Below the pieces are notes generated by a model that was not told where the DNA came from, made no database searches, and saw only the letters and a program-made list of their open reading frames with translations. 46,711 nt of DNA from Coriobacteriaceae bacterium. Its GTDB lineage: Bacteria; Actinomycetota; Coriobacteriia; Coriobacteriales; Atopobiaceae. The position numbers were made by a program, and so were the translations under genes. Where the stretch lies: assembly GCA_004557505.1 (NCBI GenBank), contig SFGZ01000016.1, positions 1-46,711 of the forward strand. Direction: 5' to 3'. Below are positions 7,112 to 15,821 of this stretch, one piece after another; position 1 is the first letter of the stretch; each line of letters starts with the position of its first letter.

Positions 7112-7684
7112 ATGCCGAACAACCCCAACACGAAGCTCGTCGACAGCAAGACCATCGCGGCCATCTTCGGCGTGGATCCTCGCCGCGTGCAGCAGCTCGC
7201 CAAGGAGGGCATCATCACCGCCACAAAGGACGGGCACGCCAACCGCTACGACCTGCTGCCAACGATCCAGAAGTACATCCGATACCTCAGCGACAAAGCC
7301 AACGGCCGCGAGCCGTCCAAGAAGGACAGCGAGATCGAAGCCCGCCGGCTGGAGGCTGAGGCAGACCTGAAGCGCAGCAAGGCCGACATGGCCGCTCTCC
7401 AGCTCAAGGAGCTCGAGGGCACCATGCACCGCAGCGAGGACGTCGAGGCCGTCATGACCGACCTCGTCTACAATATCAGGTCAATGCTCATAGCCCTGCC
7501 CGGTCGTCTGGCCGTCGACGTCGTGGCAGCTCAGACAGCAGCCGAGGCGTCCGAGATCATCCGGGCCGAGGTCTACAAGATCCTCGAGGAGCTGGCCGCC
7601 TACAAATACGATCCCGAGGAATATGCGCGGCGGGTAAGGGATCGGGAAGGCTGGAGCGACCTCTCCGATGACGCGGACGACTAA
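7112..7684 (+). CDS. Terminase small subunit (Nu1-like)
   Basis: 190 residues. N-terminal winged-helix segment (VDSKTIAAIFGVDPRRVQQLAKEGII, about 9-34) recognises packaging DNA as in lambda Nu1. A long charged helix (RRLEAEADLKRSKADMAALQL) follows, with a C-terminal helical region for oligomerisation and large-subunit binding. ATG at 7112 behind AAAGGAGGAGAGCC. It overlaps the large subunit by 17 bases, the usual arrangement. The palindrome just upstream may be its binding site. Confidence 0.85.
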   Translation: MPNNPNTKLVDSKTIAAIFGVDPRRVQQLAKEGIITATKDGHANRYDLLPTIQKYIRYLSDKANGREPSKKDSEIEARRLEAEADLKRSKADMAALQLKELEGTMHRSEDVEAVMTDLVYNIRSMLIALPGRLAVDVVAAQTAAEASEIIRAEVYKILEELAAYKYDPEEYARRVRDREGWSDLSDDADD

Positions 7685-9596
7685 AAAAGCCGCCGCCAAG
7701 CTGAACGCCGCCATCTCGGGCGCGGTCAAACGCTTCGCACCGCCCGAGAGCCTGACCGTGGACGAGTGGGCTGACAAGCACCGCCGCCTCTCACCCGAAA
7801 GCTCGGCCGAGGCCGGGCCGTGGCGCACCAAGCGCACCCCGTACCTCGAGGAGCCGATGAAAGCCTTCACGGATCCCAAGGTACACAAGATCGTAATGGT
7901 GGCAGCTTCGCAGGTCGGCAAGTCTGAGCTCGAGCTGAACATCATCGGCTACATTATCGACCAAGACCCCGGCAGCATCCTCTACGTCCACCCAACGATC
8001 GACGACGCGAGGAAGTTCAGCCGGCTGCGCGTGGCTCCCATGATCCGCGACAGCAAGCCACTGAAGGCCAAAGTCCACGACGTCAAGGCGAAGGACAGCG
8101 GCAACACCATCCTCCAGAAGTCCTTCCCCGGCGGTATGCTCACCCTGACCGGCTCCAACAGCGCCTCGGCGCTGGCCTCCACGCCCGCCCGGTACATCAT
8201 CGGCGACGAGCGTGACCGCTGGGCCATCAGTGCCGGCACAGAGGGCGACCCGTGGGCACTGGCTGAAGCACGTCAGGCGACCTTCTACAACGCGAAGGCC
8301 GTCGAGGTCTCGACCCCGACCATCAAGGGCAACAGCAACATCGAGACCAGCTTCTACCAAGGCACACAGGAGCGCTGGTGCCACCGCTGCCCGGAGTGCG
8401 GCGAGTATCACGAGATCGTTTTCGACGACATCAAATTCGAGCCCGAGGCCACACGGATCCGCGGGAAAAAGACGTGGAAACTGAAGGGCGGCATCTCGTG
8501 GGCCTGCCCGGGCTGCGGCTGCCTGATCCCCGAGGAGACCATGCGCCGGCAGCCGGCCAAGTGGATCGCAGAAAACCCCGACGCCTATGCCAAGGGCGTG
8601 CGCTCCTTCTGGCTGAACGCCTTCAGCTCCCCGTGGACGCCGTGGCAGAAGATCGTCCTCAAGTTCCTCGACGCGCAGAACGACCCGCAGCGGCTCAAGG
8701 TCGTCTACAACACCCTGCTCGGCCAGCTATGGGAGGATCGCGGCGACCTCGAGGACGAGGACACCATGCTCGCCCGGCGCGAGGACTACGGCACGCGGCC
8801 GGACGGCACCCCTGTGGAGCTGCCTGACGGCGTGCTGGTACTGACCTGCGGCGTCGATACGCAGGACAACCGTCTCGAGTACGAAGTAGTCGGCCACGGC
8901 CACTACGGCGAGACGTGGGGCATCGTCAAGGGCTACATCATGGGCCGACCAGACACCCCGGAGGTCTGGCAGCGCCTCGACGACGTGATCGACCACGTCT
9001 ACACCTTCAAGAACGGCCGGGGCCTGCGGATCTCCATCACCTGCGTCGACTCCGGCGGCCACTTCACCCAAGAGGTGTACGAAGCCTGCCGGGCCCGCAT
9101 CCACAAGCGCGTCTTTGCTATCAAGGGCAAGGGCGGCGACGGGATCCCCTTCGTCTCACCGCCCTCGAAGGTGCCGATCCGCGACAACAAGAAGATCACC
9201 TGCTGGCTCTACACCCTCGGCGTCGACGCCGGCAAGGCGTCCATCATGGCGAGCCTCAAGGTGCAGGAACCCGGGCCGAGGTATTGCCACTTCAACCGCA
9301 ACCCCGACGCCGGCTATGATCTCAACTATTTCAACGGCCTGCTCTCTGAGAAGCTGGTGCTCAAACACACCAGCCGCGGCGACCGCTGGGCGTGGGAGAA
9401 ACTGCCCGGCCACAACCGCAACGAGGCGCTCGACTGCCGCGACTATGCGATGGCCGGCGTGAAGATCATCAACCCCGACATGGACGCCGTCGAGAGACGG
9501 CTCAAGGGCCTCGAGGAGAAGCCGGCGCAGCAGCGCCAGCAGGCCCGACCCAAGACAAAGCGCAGCAAGGCGGCCAACGCCTTCGACGACTGGTAA
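7668..9596 (+). CDS. Terminase large subunit, GpA family
   Basis: 642 residues, normal for lambda GpA-type packaging motors. ATPase Walker A AASQVGKS at 79-86 and Walker B with D180-E181 (YIIGDER). A zinc-binding insertion has CPEC and CPGCGC pairs. The C-terminal nuclease half has the GVDTQDNRLEYEV segment and a CVDSGG motif. It cuts and threads DNA into the prohead with the small subunit. The basic C-terminal tail (KTKRSKAANAF) likely docks to the portal. Start ATG 7668 overlaps terS. Confidence 0.93.
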   Translation: MTRTTKKAAAKLNAAISGAVKRFAPPESLTVDEWADKHRRLSPESSAEAGPWRTKRTPYLEEPMKAFTDPKVHKIVMVAASQVGKSELELNIIGYIIDQDPGSILYVHPTIDDARKFSRLRVAPMIRDSKPLKAKVHDVKAKDSGNTILQKSFPGGMLTLTGSNSASALASTPARYIIGDERDRWAISAGTEGDPWALAEARQATFYNAKAVEVSTPTIKGNSNIETSFYQGTQERWCHRCPECGEYHEIVFDDIKFEPEATRIRGKKTWKLKGGISWACPGCGCLIPEETMRRQPAKWIAENPDAYAKGVRSFWLNAFSSPWTPWQKIVLKFLDAQNDPQRLKVVYNTLLGQLWEDRGDLEDEDTMLARREDYGTRPDGTPVELPDGVLVLTCGVDTQDNRLEYEVVGHGHYGETWGIVKGYIMGRPDTPEVWQRLDDVIDHVYTFKNGRGLRISITCVDSGGHFTQEVYEACRARIHKRVFAIKGKGGDGIPFVSPPSKVPIRDNKKITCWLYTLGVDAGKASIMASLKVQEPGPRYCHFNRNPDAGYDLNYFNGLLSEKLVLKHTSRGDRWAWEKLPGHNRNEALDCRDYAMAGVKIINPDMDAVERRLKGLEEKPAQQRQQARPKTKRSKAANAFDDW

Positions 9597-9608
9597 GGAG
9601 GACACCAC

Positions 9609-9872
9609 ATGAAAACACGCGCAACAATCGAGGCAGAGCTCACAGCCAAAAGGAACCGGCTCGAGCTCTACCTGAAGCGAGAAGCCGAGATGCTGGACGG
9701 GGGCGTCCAGAGCTACGGCATCGGCTCCCGCAATCTGGCAAGGTACAACACCGACCTGAGCCAGATCAGGGACGCCATCAAACAGCTCGAGAAGGACATC
9801 GCTAACCTCGAGGGAGCCCTGAACGGGCAAAAGCCCCGCAAGGCCGTGGGGGTCGTCCCCCGCGACTGGTAA
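9609..9872 (+). CDS. Small head-region protein, DUF6148-like, 87 aa
   Basis: ATG at 9609 behind AAGGAGGACACC. Predicted two-helix coiled coil with the characteristic YGIGSRNLARYNTDLSQIRDAI segment, which resembles the DUF6148 family found between terminase and portal genes. By position it could be a head-tail joining factor in the place of lambda gpW, but the sequence does not prove that. A strong intrinsic terminator follows. Confidence 0.7.
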   Translation: MKTRATIEAELTAKRNRLELYLKREAEMLDGGVQSYGIGSRNLARYNTDLSQIRDAIKQLEKDIANLEGALNGQKPRKAVGVVPRDW

Positions 9873-9878
9873 CATCGG

Positions 9879-9904
9879 AAAAAAGCCCCACCCGGGGCTT
9901 TTTT
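9879..9904 (+). terminator. Intrinsic terminator after the DUF6148-like gene
   Basis: AAAAAAGCCCC and GGGGCTTTTTT form an 11-bp stem with loop ACCC. The arms make it bidirectional. It lies inside the head operon, between terminase and portal. Confidence 0.88.
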
Positions 9905-9969
9905 CATAGGCATCGGGCCGGGAGTTTTCGCTCCTTTACTCTCGGCCCCTTGCCATCTTCTGAAAGGAG

Positions 9970-11628
9970 GTGAGCAACATCAGCAAGAAGAAACGCAACA
10001 GCCGACCGCAGAGCGGAAGGCAGCAGCCTCGCCCCGTCAATAAGGGCTACGGCGACGCCGGCGCGAGCTGGCAGAAGAAAGCGACCAAGGGCTTCAGGGC
10101 TATGAGCGGCAGCCCGAAGGAGGACATCGACGCCAACAACGCGACTCTCCGACAGCGTGCCCGTATGCTCTATATGGCGGCCCCGATCGCCACCTCAGCC
10201 ATCAAGACCAACCGCACCAACGTCATCGGCGTCGGCCTGAAGCTCCAGAGCCGGATCGACCGTGAGGCCCTCGGCATGGATCAGGAGGCGGCTGACCTGT
10301 GGCAGGCAAAGACGGAGCGGGAGTTCGCCCTGTGGGCCAACCGCAAGGCAGCCTGCGACGCCACCGGCGTGAACAACTTCTACGCCATGCAGCAGCTCGC
10401 GCTCGCTTCGTGGCTGGTGAGCGGCGACGTGTTCGCCGTCATCAAGCAGTACGACCCCACGCCGACCATGCCCTACTCGCTCAGGATCCACCTCGTCGAG
10501 GCTGACCGAGTGGCAACCCCGACAGCCGCCGGCATCATGACCCCACTGCTGGCGACTACCGGCAAGGCAGCCAACGGCAACACCATCTACGACGGCGTCG
10601 AGGTCAACCCCAACGGCATGATCGAGGCATACCACATCCGCAGCACCTACCCCCTCGAGCTCGGCACGGCGTCGACCAAGTGGACGCGCGTCAAGGCATA
10701 CGGAGACCGCACCGGCCTCCCGAACATCTTGCAGGTCATGGACTCGGAGCGGCCTGACCAGTACAGAGGCGTCAGCTATCTGGCGCAGGTGATCGAGCCG
10801 CTGCTTCAGCTTCGCAGGTACACCGAGAGCGAGCTGACAGCCGCGATCGTCGAGAGCTTTTTCACTGCCTTCGTGAAAACGGAGGCCGGGGCGTCCGACA
10901 ACCCATTCAACGAAGTGGGGAGCAGCCTGCCAGAGGTGAGCCGCGATCCCAATGAGTACGAGATGGGCCCGGGCCAGATCAACATCATGGAGCCCGGCGA
11001 GGACGTCGTATTTGCCGACCCGAAGCGGCCGGCCAGCGGCTTCGACTCGTTCCTGCGAGCCATCTGTGAACAGGTGGGCGCTGCGCTCGAGATCCCGGCC
11101 GACCTGCTGCTGAAGTCCTTCAACAGCTCGTACAGCGCCAGCCGTGCGGCCCTGCTGGAGGCGTGGAAAGCCTTCAAAATGCGCCGCGAGTGGTTTGTCG
11201 CTGACTTCTGCGCCCCGATCTACGAGATCTGGATGGCCGAGGCCGTCGCCCGTGGCCGCATTGACGCCCCGGGCTTTTTCACGGATCCGGCGATCCGCGC
11301 CGCCTATCTCGGCGCCGAATGGATCGGCCCATCTCAGGGCCAGCTCGATCCAGTCAAGGAGATCACGGCCGAGATCCTCGCAGTCGGCGAAGGCTTCAGC
11401 ACCCGCGAGCAGAGCACGATCCGGCTCAACGGCGGCCAGTGGGACGCCAACGTCGACCAGCTCGCACGCGAAAACGCCAAGCTCGCCGAAGCAAACGCGC
11501 CCCTTCAGGGCAGCAGCTCCTCCGGCACCGGCGGCGCATCAGGCGCAACCGAGCCCGGCGTGGTGGCTGCGCTGCGGAACGAAATCATCAAAGCACTCAA
11601 GGAGGACGAACACCATGAAAGCAAATAA
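9970..11628 (+). CDS. Portal protein, lambda GpB family
   Basis: 552 residues from GTG 9970, a standard length. Family hallmarks are VNKGYGDAGASW, LRQRARMLYMAAPIA and the C-terminal wing. It forms the dodecameric ring at the capsid vertex through which DNA passes. The start is odd: GTG 9970 lies inside the ribosome binding site AAAGGAGGTGA. The next codon at a normal distance (8 bases after GGAGG) is AUC at 9979, giving a product beginning with SKKKRN after the initiator. The Ser/Gly-rich tail overlaps the protease start. Confidence 0.92.
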   Translation: MSNISKKKRNSRPQSGRQQPRPVNKGYGDAGASWQKKATKGFRAMSGSPKEDIDANNATLRQRARMLYMAAPIATSAIKTNRTNVIGVGLKLQSRIDREALGMDQEAADLWQAKTEREFALWANRKAACDATGVNNFYAMQQLALASWLVSGDVFAVIKQYDPTPTMPYSLRIHLVEADRVATPTAAGIMTPLLATTGKAANGNTIYDGVEVNPNGMIEAYHIRSTYPLELGTASTKWTRVKAYGDRTGLPNILQVMDSERPDQYRGVSYLAQVIEPLLQLRRYTESELTAAIVESFFTAFVKTEAGASDNPFNEVGSSLPEVSRDPNEYEMGPGQINIMEPGEDVVFADPKRPASGFDSFLRAICEQVGAALEIPADLLLKSFNSSYSASRAALLEAWKAFKMRREWFVADFCAPIYEIWMAEAVARGRIDAPGFFTDPAIRAAYLGAEWIGPSQGQLDPVKEITAEILAVGEGFSTREQSTIRLNGGQWDANVDQLARENAKLAEANAPLQGSSSSGTGGASGATEPGVVAALRNEIIKALKEDEHHESK

Positions 11629-12853
11629 CCCGCCCTGCTGCATCGCGGGGCCTGCCCCTGCGCCTCCTACTGGCGGCAAGCTCCAGAAGTTCTGGAACAT
11701 CGCCAGCACCGGCGACGACACGGGCGAGATCCTGCTCTACGGCGACGTCATGAGCAGCCAGCCGATCGACTGGTGGACGGGCGAGCCTGAGCCCGGCCTC
11801 TACATCACCCCCGAGGGCTTCCTCGAGGATCTGGCTGCCGTGAAGGACAAGAGCAACATCACCATCAAGATCAATAGCTGCGGCGGCGACCTCTACACCG
11901 GCATCGCCATCCACAACGCGATCAAGGGCCTGAGCGGCACCAAGACCGTCATCGTGGAGGGCATCGCTGCCAGCGCGGCCAGCGTCATCATGTGCGCCGG
12001 CGACGAGGTGCAGGTCTACCCCGGCAGCATGGTCATGATCCACGGCGTCAGCGGGCTCCTGTGGGACTACTACAACCTGCAAGACCTGAAGAAGCTCCAG
12101 AAGGACTTCGACGCCAGCGAGCGGGCCATCGCGGAGATCTACCACGCCAAGACCGGCATCGAGGTCGACCAGCTCCGCAGCATGATGACCCGCGAGACAT
12201 GGATGGTCGGTCAGGAGGCGGTCGACAACGGCTTCGCCAACACCCTGCTCGACGACGCGGGCCCGTCTGCCGCCCTGAGCGCAGACAAGAAGGTGCTCCT
12301 CGTGGCTGGCATCAGGCACGACGTCAGCAACTTCAGACACATCCCCGGGGCGATCCCGGTCAACAACAGCATCCACGCCGCTGCTGCGGCTGGAAATAAG
12401 CCGGAGACCCCGGCCATCAAAAACGAAGGAGGAAACAAACCCATGACCCTCGAAGAAATGAGAGCGCAGTACCCTGACCTCGTAACTCAGATTGAGCAGC
12501 AGGCCGCGGCAACTGCAAGAACGGAGGCAATCACGCAGGAGCGCGAGCGCCTTCAGGCCATCGAGAGCATCGAGGCCAGCGTGGGCGACGCGCAGCTCGT
12601 CCATGACGCCAAGTATGGCGAAAACCCCTGCACCGCTGAGCAGCTCGCTTTTCAGGCTATGAAAAAGCAGGCAGCCCTCGGGATCAAGCACCTGAAGGAC
12701 AGCGCGGCCGACAATGCCGACTCTGGCGCTGGCGACGTCGGTGCTGCTCCTAACGGCGGCGAGGAAGGCAGCGAGACCGACGACAAGGCCAAGGTGGACG
12801 CCATCGTCGGCATCTACAATTCCACCAAGACCAGCAAGGGAGGTAAAAACTAA
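11615..12853 (+). CDS. ClpP/S49-like prohead protease fused to scaffold (lambda C-like)
   Basis: 412 residues. N-terminal ClpP-fold protease (about 35-230) with INSCGGD, the serine in GIAASAAS (S120, alternatively S123) and MIHG with H143. From about residue 277 an acidic coiled-coil scaffold follows. The enzyme cleaves the scaffold and itself during head maturation. ATG at 11615 behind AAGGAGGACGAACACC, overlapping the portal end. An internal in-frame start at 12443 has its own ribosome binding site, as lambda Nu3 lies inside gene C. Confidence 0.9.
   Translation: MKANNPPCCIAGPAPAPPTGGKLQKFWNIASTGDDTGEILLYGDVMSSQPIDWWTGEPEPGLYITPEGFLEDLAAVKDKSNITIKINSCGGDLYTGIAIHNAIKGLSGTKTVIVEGIAASAASVIMCAGDEVQVYPGSMVMIHGVSGLLWDYYNLQDLKKLQKDFDASERAIAEIYHAKTGIEVDQLRSMMTRETWMVGQEAVDNGFANTLLDDAGPSAALSADKKVLLVAGIRHDVSNFRHIPGAIPVNNSIHAAAAAGNKPETPAIKNEGGNKPMTLEEMRAQYPDLVTQIEQQAAATARTEAITQERERLQAIESIEASVGDAQLVHDAKYGENPCTAEQLAFQAMKKQAALGIKHLKDSAADNADSGAGDVGAAPNGGEEGSETDDKAKVDAIVGIYNSTKTSKGGKN
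12443..12853 (+). CDS. Internal scaffold protein (Nu3-like), in frame within protease gene
   Basis: ATG at 12443 is preceded by GAAGGAGGAAACAAACCC, a ribosome binding site as good as those of independent genes here, and lies exactly at the junction of protease and coiled coil. The 136-residue product begins MTLEEMRAQYPDLV and is rich in Glu, Gln and Ala with an acidic tail, as expected of a capsid scaffold. It shares its stop with the protease. Independent translation is inferred. Confidence 0.7.
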   Translation: MTLEEMRAQYPDLVTQIEQQAAATARTEAITQERERLQAIESIEASVGDAQLVHDAKYGENPCTAEQLAFQAMKKQAALGIKHLKDSAADNADSGAGDVGAAPNGGEEGSETDDKAKVDAIVGIYNSTKTSKGGKN

Positions 12854-13260
12854 TGAGCAAGAGACTCGACGAGAACATCGGCGCCGTGGAATACGACGGC
12901 CTGATCGTCAACAACGTGCCCGTCGCTGACGTTTTCAGCGTGACCATCCGCAAGGAGACAGCCGCCACCGTTCTGAAGCGCGGCACTGTGCTGGCCCTGT
13001 CCGGCAGCGGCACCGCTGCTGACGGCTGCATGGTGATCCTCGGCACTACCGCCGCATCCAACGAAGTCCTGAGCGCCAACTGCGTGCTCGCCGACGACGT
13101 GGAGGTCGGCACCAACGCCAACGTGACTGCGCTGGCATACCGCACCGGCCATTTTGCCCGCAATAAGCTGATCGTCAAGAATGGCTACACCATGACCGCA
13201 ACCGACGAGGAGGAGCTGCGCAAGGGCGGCATCCTGCTCTCCGACGCGATCGAATACTAA
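12853..13260 (+). CDS. Head decoration protein (lambda gpD-like)
   Basis: 135 residues, starting at an ATG overlapping the previous TAA (TAATG). Beta-rich and acidic, with a central VLKRGTVLALSGSG and the HFARNKLIVKNG segment typical of the lambda gpD decoration family, which trimerises on the expanded capsid and stabilises it. It is slightly longer than lambda gpD. Position between scaffold and major capsid genes agrees. Confidence 0.88.
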   Translation: MSKRLDENIGAVEYDGLIVNNVPVADVFSVTIRKETAATVLKRGTVLALSGSGTAADGCMVILGTTAASNEVLSANCVLADDVEVGTNANVTALAYRTGHFARNKLIVKNGYTMTATDEEELRKGGILLSDAIEY

Positions 13261-13278
13261 GAGAAGGAGGACAACAAA

Positions 13279-14352
13279 ATGCCTTTTAACTTCTATGAGA
13301 CCCACACGCTGCTCATGGCCGTGCAGCAGCTCACCCCTGCCACGACCTTCCTGCGTGACCGCTATTTCCCGACCAACGACGCGAGCGACGTTTTCGCCAC
13401 TGACGACGTGCTGGTCGAGTACAGAGACGGCAGCAAAAAGCTGGCGCCTTTCGTCGCTCCTCGCAAGGGCGGCGTGACCATCCTGCGCAACGGCTACCAC
13501 ATGGAGAGATACACTCCTCCTTTTGTGGCTCCCAAGCGCTCCCTCTCCGCTGACGACCTGAAGAAGCGCGGCTTCGGTGAGTCCCTCTACACGCAGCTCA
13601 CTCCTGAGCAGCGCCAGCAGACCCTCATCCTGAAGGACGCCGACGAGCTGGGCGAGTTTATCACCCGCCGCGAGGAGGCTATGGCCGCTGAGACCATGCT
13701 GACCAACGGCTGCATCATGAAGCACATCGCCGACGACGCTGACGAGAGCGACGAGATGGAGATCCGCTTCTACTCCGAAGGCAGCAACCCCGCAACCTAC
13801 ACACCTACGACCAAGTGGGACGCCGCCGGCGCGAAGATCCTCGCCGACCTCGGCGTGATGGCTCGTATGCTGACCAGCAAGGGCCTCCGCGCGACCGACC
13901 TGATCTGCTCCCCTGACGTGGCCGACACCATCGTCAACAACGAGGTCATCCAGAAGCTGCTCGACAACAAGCGCTACGAGCTCGGCATGGTCGAGCCCGA
14001 GGTGCTGCCTGCCGGCGCTGCTGTCATGGCCCGTCTGAACGTCAACGGCCGCATCATCAGCGTGATCTCCTACGACGAGACCTACACCGACGACGCCGGC
14101 AAGGATCAGCTCTACATCCCTTCCGGCAAGTGCATCCTGACCGCGCCTGCCTGCGGCCGCACTCTGTACGGCGCCGTCACTCAGGTGGAGCAGGCCGATG
14201 GCGAGTTCCACACCTATGCCGGCCGCCGCGTGCCGAAGTATCTGTCCAACGCTGAGGGCAACACCCGCAGCCTGACGATCTCCAGCCGCCCGCTGCTGAT
14301 CCCTAACAACAAGAACCCGTTCATCGTTGCGGACGTCCTGACTCAGGGCTAA
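13279..14352 (+). CDS. Major capsid protein, lambda gpE family
   Basis: 357 residues, HK97 fold of the lambda E type. Recognisable segments are TFLRDRYF near the N terminus, the E-loop region APRKGGVTILRNGY, RREEAMAAETMLTNG and the C-terminal DQLYIPSGKCIL. It builds the icosahedral shell. Strong GAGAAGGAGGACAACAAA ribosome binding site before the ATG. Several codons here are T-ending (GCT, CCT), unlike the C-ending bias of neighbours, perhaps reflecting high expression. Confidence 0.93.
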   Translation: MPFNFYETHTLLMAVQQLTPATTFLRDRYFPTNDASDVFATDDVLVEYRDGSKKLAPFVAPRKGGVTILRNGYHMERYTPPFVAPKRSLSADDLKKRGFGESLYTQLTPEQRQQTLILKDADELGEFITRREEAMAAETMLTNGCIMKHIADDADESDEMEIRFYSEGSNPATYTPTTKWDAAGAKILADLGVMARMLTSKGLRATDLICSPDVADTIVNNEVIQKLLDNKRYELGMVEPEVLPAGAAVMARLNVNGRIISVISYDETYTDDAGKDQLYIPSGKCILTAPACGRTLYGAVTQVEQADGEFHTYAGRRVPKYLSNAEGNTRSLTISSRPLLIPNNKNPFIVADVLTQG

Positions 14353-14374
14353 GCGCAGCAGAAAGGAGCAGACC

Positions 14375-14818
14375 ATGATCCAGATCATCGCGGGCACCTT
14401 CGGCTACTATAACGGCCGCAAGGTGATCCCCATCACCAATCAGGACGGCCCCAAGCAGTTCGACCCCGAGCTGGAGGCCCGTCTGGTCAAGGAAGGCGTC
14501 GCCAAGTACGTCGACGCAGCACCCGCTCAGGCCGAGGATCCCAACACGCCCGACCCGGCCGGCGCCAATGCGCCGCAGGATCCCGGCCAGCCCGAGGGAG
14601 GCGCTGAGCCCCCTGCGGACGGCCTGCCTGAGTACAACGAGGACATGAAGCTCGACGAGCTGAAGGACATCGCCGCAGCCTACGGCGTCGACGCCTCTGC
14701 CATGCGCAAGAAGGCCGACGTCATCGCTGCCATCGAGGCGGCCAAGGCCGGCCAGACTGACGACGACGGCACCGACGACGAGGAGCCCCCTCAGTTCGGC
14801 GCTGCTGATCCCGTCTGA
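14375..14818 (+). CDS. Head protein with C-terminal SAP/HeH-like domain, 147 aa
   Basis: ATG at 14375 behind AGAAAGGAGCAGACC. A short N-terminal beta segment (IIAGTFGYYNGRKVIPI) is followed by a Pro/Ala/Glu linker and a C-terminal helix-extended-loop-helix motif (KLDELKDIAAAYGVDASAMRKKADVIAAIEA), then an acidic tail. Such domains bind DNA or act as docking elements in phage head proteins. By position it corresponds to lambda FI, which assists packaging; that equivalence is inference. Its TGA overlaps the next ATG. Confidence 0.7.
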   Translation: MIQIIAGTFGYYNGRKVIPITNQDGPKQFDPELEARLVKEGVAKYVDAAPAQAEDPNTPDPAGANAPQDPGQPEGGAEPPADGLPEYNEDMKLDELKDIAAAYGVDASAMRKKADVIAAIEAAKAGQTDDDGTDDEEPPQFGAADPV

Positions 14819-15141
14819 TGGCCTTCAGCTTCAAGGAGATGGTCGCCAACGACCGGCGCCGCGTTTTCCTCGATCTCTCTGAGTTCGGGGAGGAGCACAG
14901 AGTCGAAGGCAAGACCATCGCGGCTGTACTCGACGACAACGCCCTGCGAGAACGCCAAGGGGGGCAAGAGCTGAGCGTGGCAGAGTCCTCTCTGCTGCTT
15001 TATGCAGCGGTCGAGGATCTGCCCGCCCGGCGCCCGGCGGGCGAGGGCCTAAACGTCGACGGCCGCGAGTACATCGTCAACGACTGGAGCGAGGACATGG
15101 GGATCGCAACCGTGGCTCTCGGCCAGACCGTGACCATGTAG
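14818..15141 (+). CDS. Head-tail joining protein (FII-like), 107 aa
   Basis: Starts at ATG 14818 overlapping the previous stop (TGATG). Small beta-rich protein with EEHRVEGKTIAAVLDD and a C-terminal VDGREYIVNDWSEDMGI segment, resembling the lambda FII / Gifsy-2-type head-tail joining proteins that bind below the portal after packaging. It lies between capsid and tail-completion genes. No membrane segment or signal. Confidence 0.65.
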   Translation: MAFSFKEMVANDRRRVFLDLSEFGEEHRVEGKTIAAVLDDNALRERQGGQELSVAESSLLLYAAVEDLPARRPAGEGLNVDGREYIVNDWSEDMGIATVALGQTVTM

Positions 15142-15154
15142 GAGGTGCTGCACC

Positions 15155-15772
15155 GTGTCCATCGTCAATAGCATCGAGATCGTCCGGGGCTGGCTGAATA
15201 CCGAGGTATGCCCTCTGGTAAAGCTGAAGCTCCCCGACGACAACGCCACAGACGCCTCCTACCCCTACAAGCTGGTGAACCCGGCCGCCTTTTCCCTGTT
15301 CGTCCCGTCCAAGGACAGGACGCCCCCAAAGGTCGCGGCGCCGATCCCTTCGGTCTGCGTCCAGCTCGCTCAGGGGGAGGATGACCTGATCGAACACACC
15401 CGCGGCATCAAGATCCGGCTCTGCTTTTCTGCATGGGATCCCGGCTACCACGGGCCCGACATCTATATACCGCAGGGCAACGGCAGCGGCACCTATATCC
15501 AGCAATACAACAGCGAGGCGGCCGACTTCTTCCAGAAGAACGGCGAGGGCTGGCGTGACGCATGGAATTTTGTGGACACGGCGCTCAGACTGATCGAAAA
15601 CGCCGAGTACATCGGAGACCTGCGCGTCATCAAGGAGCTCGGCATCACCTTCGGCCCCGTCGCTGAGCAGGACGCTGTACCTGACTTTTATCCCTACTGG
15701 TTTGCGTGGGCTGAGTTCTCTGTCGAGGAGACCCTCACCCGGCACGCCAAAAACTACGACCATCTGCTTTAA
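15155..15772 (+). CDS. Tail completion/terminator-like protein, 205 aa
   Basis: GTG at 15155 behind TAGGAGGTGCTGCACC. Segments PYKLVNPAAFSLFVPSKD and FYPYWFAWAEFSVEETL are seen in a protein found just before sheath genes in Bacillota myophages. By position it should be the neck or tail-terminator protein. I do not recognise a named family with certainty. A hairpin follows at once, separating it from the sheath gene. Confidence 0.6.
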   Translation: MSIVNSIEIVRGWLNTEVCPLVKLKLPDDNATDASYPYKLVNPAAFSLFVPSKDRTPPKVAAPIPSVCVQLAQGEDDLIEHTRGIKIRLCFSAWDPGYHGPDIYIPQGNGSGTYIQQYNSEAADFFQKNGEGWRDAWNFVDTALRLIENAEYIGDLRVIKELGITFGPVAEQDAVPDFYPYWFAWAEFSVEETLTRHAKNYDHLL

Positions 15773-15801
15773 GGCAGCCGAGTCCTCGGCTGTCTAATTT
15801 T
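15773..15801 (+). terminator. Hairpin with short U-run between neck and sheath genes
   Basis: GGCAGCCGA and TCGGCTGTC pair around loop GTCC (15773-15794), followed by TAATTTTA. The stem is strong but the U-run is short, so it may be a partial terminator that lowers or delays tail expression. Confidence 0.55.
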
Positions 15802-15821
15802 ATGCAAAGGAGGACAAGCAC

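Noticed and set aside
12850..14397. Long minus-strand open frame opposite the decoration and capsid genes (and similar ones at 15735-17345, 23187-24314, 23990-25561)
   Set aside because: These mirror the C-ending codon bias of strong + strand genes, lack ribosome binding sites and have repetitive Val/Asp/Leu/Ala content.
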